Source: Spirulinaceae cyanobacterium SM2_1_0
Lineage (GTDB): Bacteria > Cyanobacteriota > Cyanobacteriia > Cyanobacteriales > Spirulinaceae
Assembly (NCBI GenBank): GCA_012031265.1
Contig: JAAUTY010000036.1
Location: 1 to 45,541 of the forward strand
DNA length: 45,541 nucleotides
Reading direction: 5' to 3'
The stretch's first letter is position 1. Every line of letters begins with the position of its first letter. This document shows positions 33,754-42,336 of this stretch, one piece after another. The translations under genes and the position numbers were made by a program. The notes under the pieces were generated by a model. That model saw only the letters and a program-made list of their open reading frames with translations. It ran no database searches and had not been told where the DNA came from.

Positions 33754-36081
33754 GTGCTGAATCCTTTCTTGTTCAAATTCAAACGCCTTAAGATTGCTCA
33801 AAAAATTGCCGGTGGCTACGTCGTAGTGATCGTCATCGCCTTGGTCGGCACTAGCTGCGGCATCGCGGTCGGTCAGCACTACGCCCGGCGTGCCCGCACC
33901 ACCATTGACTTGGCTAACCGCGAGGTGATCACTCTGCTAGAAATCGAGAATACGCTTAATGCCATGCGACTGCATCCCCAGCACCTCGCAGCGACCTTGG
34001 GCAATCCGATCAGCTTCGATTATGAGTCAGCGAAATTTCTGAGTTACGGCAGAACCTTCGATCGCCAGGCCGATGCCTTTCGCGATCTGAACCAGGAAGC
34101 CGATGCACACATGGCAGCCAATGTCTTGCCCGATGTGGACTTGCTGACCCGCTATCAGCAAGCGGTCGATCAATATGAGCAGTTCATGCAGCAGATCTGG
34201 GCTGAGTTTGAGATTGCTGAGGTCGCGCCTGAGCAGCGTGATCGCGTGCAAGAGGAGTTGAGGCTGGCTTTTAATCGACCGGAGAGTGTCCAGCTCAACA
34301 TTACCTTTGAGCGTTTGTCGGAAGAGTTACTAAGTCTCAAAAGTCACGTCCTACAGTCCCAGAGTCAAGCCAAGCTTGCTGTCGAGCAGGCTCTAACCCT
34401 GCGCTGGCTCTTGGTAGTGAGCAGTATGGCTTTGTCGTCGGTGTTGGCGATCGCCATCAGCCGCACAATCGGCCGCAGCATCGCCCGACCCCTGGAAACC
34501 GTCACCGAGTTTGCCAATCACACCGTTCGCAGTGCTGACTTTCAGGCCCGTGTCCCGATCCAGACTGCCGATGAAGTGGGGGTGCTCGCTGCCTCCTTCA
34601 ATCAACTGGTGGAATGGGTCGGCGACTACACCCAGGCGCTCGAAAAGGCGAAAAGTGAAGCGGATACAGCCAATCGTGCCAAGAGCGAATTTCTCGCCAA
34701 CATGAGCCACGAACTGCGTACCCCCCTGAATGGCATCCTCGGCTACACACAGATCCTGCAACAAGCCACGGACTTGAACCAGCGACGCCAGGATTTGGGG
34801 GTGATTCATCAATGCGGCCACCACTTGCTGACGCTGATCAACGACGTGCTTGACCTCGCCAAGATCGAAGCCCGCAAACTGGAACTCCACCCTGAGCCGC
34901 TGCATTTTTCCTCCTTCTTGCTCAACATTGGCGAGATCATCCGCGTCCGCGCCGAGGAAAAGGGAATCGCCCTGTGCCAAGAGCATGACCCCGATCTGCC
35001 TGTAAGCGTCATCGCTGACGAAAAGCGCTTGCGCCAGGTACTGCTGAATCTTCTCAGTAATGCCACGAAGTTCACCTCGACGGGTCACGTCACCTTCAAA
35101 ACTGAATTACTCACGCCGCCCACGACGACCTGTGAGTTGCGTTTCTCGGTGCAGGATACGGGCGTCGGCATGACCGCCACCGAGTTGGCAAAGATTTTTC
35201 AGCCCTTCGAGCAAGTCGGTAGCATCACACAAAAATCAGCCGGAACGGGTCTGGGTTTGGCGATCAGCCTGCACATTGTCGAGAGGATGGGCAGCACGAT
35301 CCAGGTGGAGAGTGAGCCTGGCGTGGGCAGCCGCTTTTGGTTTGCGGTGACACTGCCCGTCGCCACCGACTGGGCAACGGCGGTCACTAACCAGCCGGAA
35401 GGGCGCATCGTCGGCTATCGCGGTCGCCCACGGCGGCTACTGGTGGTTGATGACAAGCCGGTGAATCGCTCTTTGGTTATTGAAACCCTTACACCCTTGG
35501 GGTTTGACTGTGCCGAGGCCGAAAATGGCGAGGCTGGTTTGGTCGCGGCAGAACAGTTGAAACCCGATCTGATCATTACTGATCTGGTGATGCCGGTGCT
35601 GGATGGCTTCGAGTTTGTGCGCCGTCTGCGGCGATCGCCCCACGGGCAAGACGTGATCGTCATCGCCTCCTCGGCCAGCGTGCTCGCCCAGGATCAGATT
35701 AAGAGTCTGGCCGCCGGCTGTAATGACTTTTTGGCCAAGCCACTGGATCTGAATCGGCTCTTGTCACTACTGCGACAGCATCTTGATTTGGAATGGGAGT
35801 TTGCTGAAATTAAGCCGCAATCAACCGCCGCCCCCGCCCAGGATGAGCAGCCGTTCGTGATGCCAGCAGCCGAAGAATTGGCGACCCTATACCAATGCAC
35901 GCGGATCGGCGACATTCATGGCATTGAGCTGGAGGCGCGACGACTGCGTGATTCGGATGAGCGCTACAGGACCTTTAGCAACCAGGTGTTGCGCTTCGCG
36001 GCTGAGTTTGACGATATGGCCATTCAACAACTGATGGAGCAAGCGCTCGCCCCAGCATCATTATCCCAACATCCGCTTTAG
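33754..36081 (+). CDS. Hybrid sensor histidine kinase
   Basis: A 775-residue membrane kinase. TM1 lies at about 18-38, a helical periplasmic sensor region at 40-210 and TM2 at about 216-236, followed by HAMP (up to about 295). HisKA has H319 in [19 protein letters not shown]. The HATPase_c has an N box [13 protein letters not shown]1 DTGVGM and G2 GTGLGLAI. A receiver domain with phospho-acceptor D610 (IITDLVMP) and a short helical tail come last. There is no HPt or DNA-binding domain, so an outside partner must complete the relay. The start is a GTG. The sensor region is helical and its ligand unknown; the PhnD-like lipoprotein upstream is the obvious candidate partner. Its stop codon is completed by a repeat element. 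Confidence 0.9.
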   Translation: MLNPFLFKFKRLKIAQKIAGGYVVVIVIALVGTSCGIAVGQHYARRARTTIDLANREVITLLEIENTLNAMRLHPQHLAATLGNPISFDYESAKFLSYGRTFDRQADAFRDLNQEADAHMAANVLPDVDLLTRYQQAVDQYEQFMQQIWAEFEIAEVAPEQRDRVQEELRLAFNRPESVQLNITFERLSEELLSLKSHVLQSQSQAKLAVEQALTLRWLLVVSSMALSSVLAIAISRTIGRSIARPLETVTEFANHTVRSADFQARVPIQTADEVGVLAASFNQLVEWVGDYTQALEKAKSEADTANRAKSEFLANMSHELRTPLNGILGYTQILQQATDLNQRRQDLGVIHQCGHHLLTLINDVLDLAKIEARKLELHPEPLHFSSFLLNIGEIIRVRAEEKGIALCQEHDPDLPVSVIADEKRLRQVLLNLLSNATKFTSTGHVTFKTELLTPPTTTCELRFSVQDTGVGMTATELAKIFQPFEQVGSITQKSAGTGLGLAISLHIVERMGSTIQVESEPGVGSRFWFAVTLPVATDWATAVTNQPEGRIVGYRGRPRRLLVVDDKPVNRSLVIETLTPLGFDCAEAENGEAGLVAAEQLKPDLIITDLVMPVLDGFEFVRRLRRSPHGQDVIVIASSASVLAQDQIKSLAAGCNDFLAKPLDLNRLLSLLRQHLDLEWEFAEIKPQSTAAPAQDEQPFVMPAAEELATLYQCTRIGDIHGIELEARRLRDSDERYRTFSNQVLRFAAEFDDMAIQQLMEQALAPASLSQHPL

Positions 36082-36179
36082 TACAAAACGGCGGCAATGA
36101 GAGGCCTATTCAAAATCTCCAGGATTCTCGTATTGCAGAGACTCAAAACTCAAAATCTAGAACTCCGCGCAGCGGTACT
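36080..36179 (-). repeat. MITE-like dispersed repeat, copy 3 (100 bp)
   Basis: Inverted relative to copies 1 and 2. The ends are AGTACAAAACGGCGGCA and, at the other side, AGCGGTACT. The core contains the complement of the TTTTGAGT units. It fills the whole convergent gap. The kinase stop TAG (36079-36081) and the opposing gene's TAG (36178-36180, minus strand) both span the element ends. Confidence 0.82.
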
Positions 36180-37164
36180 ATCGTTCTCGCAGCAGCCGAA
36201 AGCCAAACAAAATGTGCCGCGACGCGACTGGGCGCGTATGGCGATAGGCGGCACGGCAAAAACCGGGTGAGTCGTCCCAGGAACAGCCCTTCAGCACGGC
36301 CCGTACTTGCGTGTCGCGTTGACGCTGGGTTGCCGTCCACTCGAAGACATTACCCGCCATGTCCTCCGCGCCGTCGGGGCTGCGGCTGAGCGGATATTCG
36401 CCGCTGTCGCTGGTGGCGAGGCCGCCACTCCCCGCCCAATTGGTCGCATCGTCACGCCAGACATCGCCCCAGGGAAAATAGCGCCCATCTGTGCCGCGCG
36501 CCGCTTTTTCCCATTCCAGGGCGGTGGGGAGGCGATAGGTCACCCCGTCTTGGCGGCTCCGCCAAGCGGCGAAGGCGATCGCATCGTCATGAGACACCAG
36601 TACGACTGGGCGATCGCCTTCCCCAGCCGGATACTGATCCGCCTGCCAGAGGTAGGGTCGTACCTTGTCGTAGGCATGGACGAGAAAGCCCTGCGCCTGG
36701 TACTCGTCGGCGGTGATGCCGGGGGCGCGATGGTCGGTAGCCTGGATAAAAGCTTGGTAATCGGCATTGGTTACCAGATGGCGGCCGAAGCAAAAACCGG
36801 GCAACTGGCGGGTCTGGCGCTCTGGCTCGCGCTCGAACCAGCGGCGCTGGCGGAGCGAAGCCAGGCGCGGGGCAACCTCGGCGGGTTCCCTCGCATCGGC
36901 CTCGGCCGAAATCTGGTAGGCGTAGTCGCGTTCGGCGCGATCGCTCCCCAGGATAAACGCACCGCCCGCCACCCAGACAAATTCCCCCGACATCTCGCAG
37001 CTTGCCGGTGTGAGCGGACTGACGGGGGGGGCGGGAGTCGTCCGTTGGCAACTGGTGGCCAGAACGATCAGCAGCCCAGCGAGTAGCCCTCGCCACCCCG
37101 CCACCTTCCCAGCCTGCGGGCGAGCAAAGCCCAGCCTTCGGCTTGTGCCAAGCGGTGCAATCAC
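36178..37164 (-). CDS. Formylglycine-generating-enzyme-like (SUMF1) lipoprotein
   Basis: A 328-residue protein of the SUMF1/EgtB/PvdO fold. An N-terminal hydrophobic segment ends in LATSC, a possible lipobox. The core shows FVWVAGGAFILGSDRAE, FCFGRHLVTNADYQAFI, YRLPTALEWEKAARG, DMAGNVFEW and the closing GFRLLRER. In true formylglycine-generating enzymes two cysteines bind copper. Here only the second has a counterpart (SPGFCRAAYRHTRP), the first being replaced by aspartate, so sulfatase activation is unlikely. The substrate is unknown. The start is uncertain: the GTG at 37164 directly abuts the sodC stop, and a GTG near 37105 would still leave the hydrophobic segment. The stop codon is made with a repeat element. 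Confidence 0.85.
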   Translation of the reverse strand: MIAPLGTSRRLGFARPQAGKVAGWRGLLAGLLIVLATSCQRTTPAPPVSPLTPASCEMSGEFVWVAGGAFILGSDRAERDYAYQISAEADAREPAEVAPRLASLRQRRWFEREPERQTRQLPGFCFGRHLVTNADYQAFIQATDHRAPGITADEYQAQGFLVHAYDKVRPYLWQADQYPAGEGDRPVVLVSHDDAIAFAAWRSRQDGVTYRLPTALEWEKAARGTDGRYFPWGDVWRDDATNWAGSGGLATSDSGEYPLSRSPDGAEDMAGNVFEWTATQRQRDTQVRAVLKGCSWDDSPGFCRAAYRHTRPVASRHILFGFRLLRER

Positions 37165-37716
37165 TTACAGAGACTCGATCACTCCGCAGGCAATCCGCGC
37201 CCCGGCCGCCCCCGATGGTTGCGATTCGTAGTCATCGGCACCACTGTGCAAGATGATCGCCGAGCCATCCGTATCCAGTAGCTCGGTGCGATCGCCCGCC
37301 CCGACCACCGTGACGCGGGGATTGAAGACTTGCGCCTTGAGGATGCCATCGTCGGCGAGCCAGTGGTTGCTCATGTCGCCCGCCCCGGGCCCATCCTCAC
37401 TGAAGAAGCCGTGAGTGTCGGCAGCGCCGTGCTCGTGACCGCCCGCCGCCGTAAAGTCGGGGGAGCAGGCCCCGGTTTGGTGAATGTGGAAAGCGTGCCA
37501 CCCGGCTGGTAGCCCGCTCAGATCCAGGTCAAGGAGGACGCCGTTTTGAACCTCAGTCAAGGTCACGGCCCCGAGTGGTTGACCCTCGGCGTCGGCGATC
37601 CGGGCGATCGCCCCCGGTGCAGGCGCGGCTTCGGCCCGCAGCGGGGTGAGTAAGAGACCCGCAGTCAGCCAAATCATCAAACCAACCGCTAGGATGGCAT
37701 CGGCAAGTCGTCGCAT
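37165..37716 (-). CDS. sodC: Cu-Zn superoxide dismutase (periplasmic), zinc site altered
   Basis: A 183-residue enzyme with a signal peptide (to about residue 30). It would dismute superoxide in the periplasm. Copper ligands are visible as H77 and H79 (FHIH), H94 (GGH, bridging) and H157 (IILHSGADDY). The guiding arginine is R174 (RIACGVI), and C84/C177 form the usual disulfide. Of the zinc ligands H102 and D114 are kept, but the third histidine (GPHAGD in most members) is glycine here (GPGAGD, residue 111). A histidine at 118 (SNHW) might substitute. The start is ATG 37716 after GGAGAA (37725-37730 region). It probably forms one transcript with the SUMF1-like gene. Confidence 0.9.
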   Translation of the reverse strand: MRRLADAILAVGLMIWLTAGLLLTPLRAEAAPAPGAIARIADAEGQPLGAVTLTEVQNGVLLDLDLSGLPAGWHAFHIHQTGACSPDFTAAGGHEHGAADTHGFFSEDGPGAGDMSNHWLADDGILKAQVFNPRVTVVGAGDRTELLDTDGSAIILHSGADDYESQPSGAAGARIACGVIESL

Positions 37717-37882
37717 CTGTGTATTCTCCTCAATCTTTTGCTAAAGCCATTTTACGGGCGGCTACTGCGCGGCGGCCGCATCATCACCGGAGCCAGAGTT
37801 CATACCCAGTCCGCCAGTCCGAGGGGTTTGCCCCCAAAATGCGTGGGTTTGAAACCCGCCCTTTTACGACACGGATTGAGCA

Positions 37883-38485
37883 TCACACCCAGCCGATGCG
37901 GGCCAGCGGCCAGAAGCGGAAGGTGGCACGACCGATGACATTGCGCTCCGGCAAAAAGCCCCAGATGTGCGAGTCGTTGCTGTTGTTGCGGTTGTCGCCC
38001 ATGACGAAGAGGGTGTGGGGCGGCACGCGCAGGCGATCCAGTTGGTACTGGGGAGGTTCGGCGATGTAGTCTTCCTGGAGCGGGGTGTCATTGACGAGGA
38101 CGGTGTGATCCTGCACCGCGATCGCCTCACCCGCTGTCCCAATCGTGCGTTTGATGAAGGCTTGGCTCGCTTGGTAGCCCTGGGCTTGGAGCTGTGGCGG
38201 TGGCTCGAAGACGATGATCTCGCCGTCAGCGGGGGGACGGAAATGGTAGGAGACTTTTTCGACCACGACGCGATCGCCCACGGCCAGCGTCGGCGCCATC
38301 GAGTCCGAGGGAATGTAGCGCGGCTCGGCGATAAAGGTGCGAATGACGAGCACGAGGACTAGGGCGATCGCCAGGATCTGCAAGTTCTCCCACAGCCAGC
38401 GACGCCCCGGCGGGGATTTCGGCGGGGTGGATTCAACCGATTTTTCTGACAGTGGCGCTTGCGGTTCGGGTGGCTCAGCGGTCAT
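37883..38485 (-). CDS. lepB: Signal peptidase I
   Basis: A 200-residue membrane peptidase that removes signal peptides from exported and thylakoid proteins. A proline-rich cytoplasmic tail of about 28 residues is followed by one transmembrane helix (about 36-52). The catalytic Ser62 is in IPSDSMAPTL and the general base Lys112 in FIKRTIGTAGE. The box-E motif MGDNRNNSNDSHIWGF is complete. The ATG at 38485 gives a normal cyanobacterial length; an upstream ATG at 38518 would add 11 residues. It lies 57 bases downstream of radA on the same strand. Confidence 0.95.
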   Translation of the reverse strand: MTAEPPEPQAPLSEKSVESTPPKSPPGRRWLWENLQILAIALVLVLVIRTFIAEPRYIPSDSMAPTLAVGDRVVVEKVSYHFRPPADGEIIVFEPPPQLQAQGYQASQAFIKRTIGTAGEAIAVQDHTVLVNDTPLQEDYIAEPPQYQLDRLRVPPHTLFVMGDNRNNSNDSHIWGFLPERNVIGRATFRFWPLARIGWV

Positions 38486-38542
38486 AGATTCACAGAGAGC
38501 GATGAAAGTAGCGTGCAACCAGTTAGGCGGCTCGTATTGTAG

Positions 38543-39982
38543 CTAATTCCCGGCGGTGCGCGTGGGTTTTTCGGTGGCTGGGAGCGCGGCAACGATCGCG
38601 TCGATCGCTTTGCTGACGGGGATCAGTTCTAGACCGAGGTCAGTCGGCAGGCTTTGCCCTTGGGGGACGATCGCGCGCCGGAAGCCCAGTTTTGCCGCTT
38701 CTTTGAGGCGGAGTTCGAGCTGCGAGACGAGGCGGACTTGGCCGCCGAGGCCGACTTCACCGATCAGCACCGTGCGGGGATCAACGACGCGATCGCGAAA
38801 ACTAGCGACGATCGCGATCGCGATCCCCAAATCGGTCGCCGGTTCCTCGACGGCCATGCCCCCAGCCGCCGCGACGTAGGCATCCAGCTTCGAGAGCGGG
38901 ATGCCCACCCGCTTCTCGAGCACAGCCAGGATCTGCTGGAGGCGGTTGTAGCTGGCACCGGTGGCAGAGCGGCGCGGCGAGGCATAGCTGGTCGGGCTAA
39001 CCAGGGCTTGCAGCTCGACCACCAGCGGCCGCGTGCCCTCACAGGCGACGACGGCAGCCGTGCCGGGGGCAGGATCGTCAGTATTGCCAAGGAAGAGGCG
39101 CGAGGGATTGAGCACTTCATCCAGGCCGCGATCGCCCATCTCAAAAATGCCAATTTCATGCGTTGCTCCAAAGCGATTTTTGACTGAGCGCAGCAGCCGG
39201 TGGGCCGCGTAGCGATCGCCTTCAAAATACAGAACGGTATCGACTAGATGTTCCAGAACACGGGGGCCGGCGATCGCCCCTTCCTTGGTCACGTGGCCGA
39301 CGATCAGCAGCACGATGCCGAGCTGCTTCGCCACCCGCATCAGCGCAGCGGTACACTCGCGCACCTGGGCGACGGAGCCGGGAGCCGAGGTCAGGGCGCT
39401 GAAGTAGAGCGCTTGGATGCTGTCGATGACCGCGACGGCGGGGCGGAGAGCTTCCAGTTCGGCGAGGATCACCTCCAGCCCGATTTCGGGCAACAAGTAG
39501 AGGTTGGTGGCGATCGCCGGGTCGGTGGCTGTGACTCCGAGGCGCGTCGCCCGAAGCTTCACTTGTTGACCGGATTCTTCAGCGCAAACATAGAGAATCG
39601 AGCGCTCAGCGGCGATCGCGCGGGCCGTTTGCAGCAGCAGCGTCGATTTACCAATACCGGGATCGCCGCCGATCAGCACCAGCGAGCCAGGGACGAGGCC
39701 GCCGCCCAGCACCCGGTCAAACTCCTGGTAACCGGAGCTGAAGCGGGCTTGGCGATCACTGGCGATCGCGTCCAGGTGGCGGGCAGCGCGGGCTTGGGCG
39801 GGGCGATTTTTGTCGGCTTTGGCGCGGTGGCGGCGATCGCTGGCTGGCGCGGTGCTCGCCGTCGGTTGGCTGAGCTGTTCTTCGAGGCTGCCGTAGGTGC
39901 CACAACTGGGACATTTGCCAAACCATTGGGAGGATTCAGCGCCACACTCGCGACAGACATAAGTGGTACGAACTTTCGGCAT
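38543..39982 (-). CDS. radA: DNA repair protein RadA (Sms)
   Basis: A 479-residue RecA-like ATPase that promotes branch migration in recombination. Zinc finger cysteines are C10, C13, C24 and C27 (CREC...CPSC). A basic, proline-poor linker leads to the Walker A GGDPGIGKST at about 105-114. The RadA-specific KNRFG motif is in SVKNRFGATHEIG, and the C-terminal Lon-like domain shows DLGIAIAIVASFRDR and GEVGLGGQVRLVSQ. Length is typical. It is divergent from rpaB, the response-regulator gene, across 262 bases. lepB follows. Confidence 0.96.
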   Translation of the reverse strand: MPKVRTTYVCRECGAESSQWFGKCPSCGTYGSLEEQLSQPTASTAPASDRRHRAKADKNRPAQARAARHLDAIASDRQARFSSGYQEFDRVLGGGLVPGSLVLIGGDPGIGKSTLLLQTARAIAAERSILYVCAEESGQQVKLRATRLGVTATDPAIATNLYLLPEIGLEVILAELEALRPAVAVIDSIQALYFSALTSAPGSVAQVRECTAALMRVAKQLGIVLLIVGHVTKEGAIAGPRVLEHLVDTVLYFEGDRYAAHRLLRSVKNRFGATHEIGIFEMGDRGLDEVLNPSRLFLGNTDDPAPGTAAVVACEGTRPLVVELQALVSPTSYASPRRSATGASYNRLQQILAVLEKRVGIPLSKLDAYVAAAGGMAVEEPATDLGIAIAIVASFRDRVVDPRTVLIGEVGLGGQVRLVSQLELRLKEAAKLGFRRAIVPQGQSLPTDLGLELIPVSKAIDAIVAALPATEKPTRTAGN

Positions 39983-40063
39983 GAGTTATTGCTAAACGAA
40001 GGATTGTGCCAGGGTTGCAGTCAGTCGCAAATCTTGATGAAATAACCCAAAAATTAAATAAAA

Positions 40064-40090
40064 CTTAACTCTTAAACAAATCTTAAAATC
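40064..40090 (+). promoter_or_regulatory. CTTAA direct repeats, Pho-box-like
   Basis: CTTAA occurs at 40064, 40071 and 40082. The last two read CTTAAACA-AAT-CTTAAAAT, an 8+3+8 arrangement that resembles the cyanobacterial Pho box described as CTTAACCT direct repeats. The match is partial. It lies in the AT-rich radA-rpaB gap. Confidence 0.3.
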
Positions 40091-40159
40091 AGCTCACTTC
40101 CTAAAGAAACCTGGAATCTGCCTGGGGATCGCGACTATTCGAGCTATTCTAATAAATAC

Positions 40160-40176
40160 ATTACTTGTAAAGTAAT
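40160..40176. promoter_or_regulatory. 17-bp palindrome upstream of rpaB
   Basis: ATTACTT-GTA-AAGTAAT, with perfect 7-bp arms, lies 68 bases before the rpaB start. It could be a regulator site for rpaB or for divergent radA. No matching factor is known to me. Confidence 0.4.
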
Positions 40177-40244
40177 TTGAAGATCACGATTGCAGAGGCG
40201 ATCGCCGATCCGCGTCCTGGCTCGAGTAAGGAGTACTGAGTTCG

Positions 40245-40976
40245 TTGGAAACTCACAAGGAAAAGATTCTGGTTGTTGATGACGAGGCGAGCATTCGTCG
40301 CATTTTAGAGACGCGGCTTTCGATGATTGGCTACGATGTGGTCACGGCTGCTGATGGCGAGGAAGCCATCGATACCTTCCACAACACGGATCCTGACCTC
40401 GTAGTCCTAGATGTCATGATGCCCAAGCTGGACGGCTACGGGGTCTGCCAGGAACTCCGCAAGGAGTCGGACATCCCGATCATCATGCTCACGGCTCTGG
40501 GGGATGTCGCGGATCGCATCACCGGCCTCGAGCTTGGAGCCGATGACTATGTGGTCAAGCCCTTCTCGCCGAAGGAACTCGAAGCCCGCATCCGCTCTGT
40601 CCTGCGCCGCGTCGATAAGGATGGCAGCCCGGGCATCCCCAGTTCCGGCGTCATCCAGATCGGCTCGATCAAGATTGACACCAACAAACGTCAAGTCTAC
40701 AAAGGGGACGAGCGCATTCGCCTGACCGGCATGGAGTTTAGCCTGTTGGAGCTACTGGTCAGCCGCTCTGGCGAAGCCTTTTCGCGCTCGGAGATTTTGC
40801 AAGAGGTCTGGGGCTACACGCCGGAGCGCCACGTCGATACCCGCGTGGTGGATGTCCACATCTCCCGCTTGCGCGCCAAACTGGAAGATGACCCCAGCAA
40901 CCCGGAGCTGATTTTGACGGCACGCGGCACGGGCTATCTATTCCAACGGATCATGGAACCGGGTGAGGAGCCTTAG
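40245..40976 (+). CDS. rpaB: OmpR-type response regulator RpaB
   Basis: A 243-residue regulator. The receiver domain KILVVDDEASIRRILETRLS has phospho-acceptor D56 in LVVLDVMMP and the switch lysine in DDYVVKPFSPKE. The winged-helix domain reads RLTGMEFSLLELLVSRSGEA, WGYTPERHVDTRVVDVHISR and ARGTGYLF. The near-invariant start (ETHKEKILVVDDEASIRRIL) and the stretch MIGYDVVTAADGEEA identify RpaB (Ycf27). Together with the kinase NblS it controls high-light-inducible and photosystem genes by binding HLR1 sites. The start codon is TTG; AAGGAG (40228-40233) lies eleven bases upstream, so initiation may be modest. radA lies in divergent orientation. Confidence 0.93.
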   Translation: METHKEKILVVDDEASIRRILETRLSMIGYDVVTAADGEEAIDTFHNTDPDLVVLDVMMPKLDGYGVCQELRKESDIPIIMLTALGDVADRITGLELGADDYVVKPFSPKELEARIRSVLRRVDKDGSPGIPSSGVIQIGSIKIDTNKRQVYKGDERIRLTGMEFSLLELLVSRSGEAFSRSEILQEVWGYTPERHVDTRVVDVHISRLRAKLEDDPSNPELILTARGTGYLFQRIMEPGEEP

Positions 40977-41552
40977 AGCGGGCGGCCTGACATAGCTTCC
41001 CGATGAAGCGCAGCAATCGGGTGCATCCCACTTTGGCGTTGCAGTTGTCCACTCTGCGAGCAGCCGCTGCGCGTCTACATCCTCCAGCCCCTTGTCTGTT
41101 GAGAGTAGTCGTGCCAGACCACATCCCCTTGGCATGTGACTCAGTCATAATCCGTAGAGAAGCGAGGGTCAGCCCGACGATTCATCCCCTAAGAACTCGA
41201 AAAATCGCCTGGTTCCTTTGGGAGACCGTATCGCGCAAGGATGAGTGCAGTAGCTGCTGAAATCCCGCACTTCTTGGCCGGACGTACTCGTCACGGCTCG
41301 CTATACCCCAGCCTGATGGACACTTTCGAGGTCAGGGACAGCCAATATTTTGATCAGTTTCCTTGACTTTCAAGATAATCGCTTCTCCCCCAGAGCAGGG
41401 GAGCTATAAAGTCCCTTTCCTAGCTTGGGATTTAGGGTGTTGGCGGAGTCTGTTCTGTAGAAACGTAGGGTTGTCAAACTGGGATGCTTCCCGATCACCT
41501 ACCATAGCCAGAGCTCTGACCGATCACTGCTTTTCCTTACCCGCCCACCTGT
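40977..41552. other. Intergenic region after rpaB
   Basis: No convincing gene in either strand; open frames here are short and without recognisable composition or motifs. GGTGCATCCCACTTTGGCG at 41020-41038 shares 14 bases (GCATCCCACTTTGG) with the complement of 28330-28345. It may be an end of a lost mobile element. An accompanying AACTGGGATGCTTCCCG occurs at 41478-41494. Confidence 0.4.
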
Positions 41553-42176
41553 ATGAGTACTGCCGCTGCCAACCAAACTAAACAACAGATTCTTGATGTC
41601 GCTGAGGAACTCTTCGCCACGCATGGCTTCACGGGGACGACGTTGCGGGCGATCGTCGGGGCCGCGGGGGTGAATCTCGCCGCCGTTCACTATCACTTTG
41701 GCTCCAAGGAAGAACTCCTGTGCGCCGTCGTCAAACGGCGGGCACAACCCGTGGTGGCACGACAGCTCCAGTGCCTTGCGGAATTGGAAGCCGTTGGTAA
41801 GCCGGTGACGGTGGAAGCGATTCTGACTGCTTTTTTTGAGCCGTGCTTGCAGTTGTTCTATCAAAAAGCCTCCCGGCGCACGATCGCGGCACAATTTATG
41901 GGTCGCTGTCGGGTTGAACCCGAACCTGTGCAGACGATCGCCAGCGCCGAATTTAGTGAGAGCCAAGCGGCGTTTCTCGACATTTTGCAACGGGTGCTGC
42001 CTGACCAAACGCGATCGCAATTGCTGTGGAAATTCGATCTCTTAGTTGCTGTTTTGATCCGGGTGCAAACGGAAGCGGGTAAGCCAGGGGCGCTGTTGCG
42101 AAGCAGCGAGCCAGATGATGTCCAGCAAGCGATTAACCAATTAGTCCGCTTTCTGACGCCCGGAATGCGAGCTTAG
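41553..42176 (+). CDS. TetR/AcrR family transcriptional regulator
   Basis: A 207-residue repressor-type protein. The N-terminal helix-turn-helix domain (residues about 8-55) reads TKQQILDVAEELFATHGFTG, then TTLRAIVGAAGVNLAAVHYH and FGSKEELLCAV, a standard TetR pattern. The C-terminal half is a helical ligand-binding and dimerisation domain with VEAILTAFFEPCLQLFYQK. No adjacent efflux or target gene is evident: rpaB lies upstream and the protease gene is convergent downstream. The ligand is unknown. The start ATG at 41553 is supported by the family N terminus. A repeat fragment begins exactly at its stop codon. Confidence 0.9.
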   Translation: MSTAAANQTKQQILDVAEELFATHGFTGTTLRAIVGAAGVNLAAVHYHFGSKEELLCAVVKRRAQPVVARQLQCLAELEAVGKPVTVEAILTAFFEPCLQLFYQKASRRTIAAQFMGRCRVEPEPVQTIASAEFSESQAAFLDILQRVLPDQTRSQLLWKFDLLVAVLIRVQTEAGKPGALLRSSEPDDVQQAINQLVRFLTPGMRA

Positions 42177-42210
42177 AGATACCCATTCAAAATCCGCAGA
42201 ATTTTCGTCC
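42176..42210 (-). repeat. MITE-like repeat fragment (copy 4)
   Basis: Read on the minus strand, ACGAAAATTCTGCGGATT, then TTGAATGGGTATCTC aligns with the central part of copies 1 to 3. The AGTAC ends are missing. It begins at the stop codon of the TetR gene, again at a gene end. The rest of the gap to 42336 shows no gene. Confidence 0.55.
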
Positions 42211-42336
42211 GCTACCCAGACTTAGCCAGTGACGAGCGCGGCTGGCTTTGGTGCGAGACGTTGGGGCTGTGCTGGACACTTGGCAGGGAGAGTTGAGTTG
42301 GTGCGAGAGAACGTGCCTTGGCGGCGCTGCTACCGC

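Noticed and set aside
36307-37086. Plus-strand frame of 259 codons
   Set aside because: It is antisense to the SUMF1-like gene and shows no motifs.
39248-40045. Long plus-strand frame of 265 codons
   Set aside because: It is antisense to radA, whose motifs are unambiguous; GC-rich coding DNA yields such shadows.
41003-41260. 85-codon plus-strand frame after rpaB
   Set aside because: No ribosome-binding site, no motif, and a competing frame on the other strand; probably intergenic.
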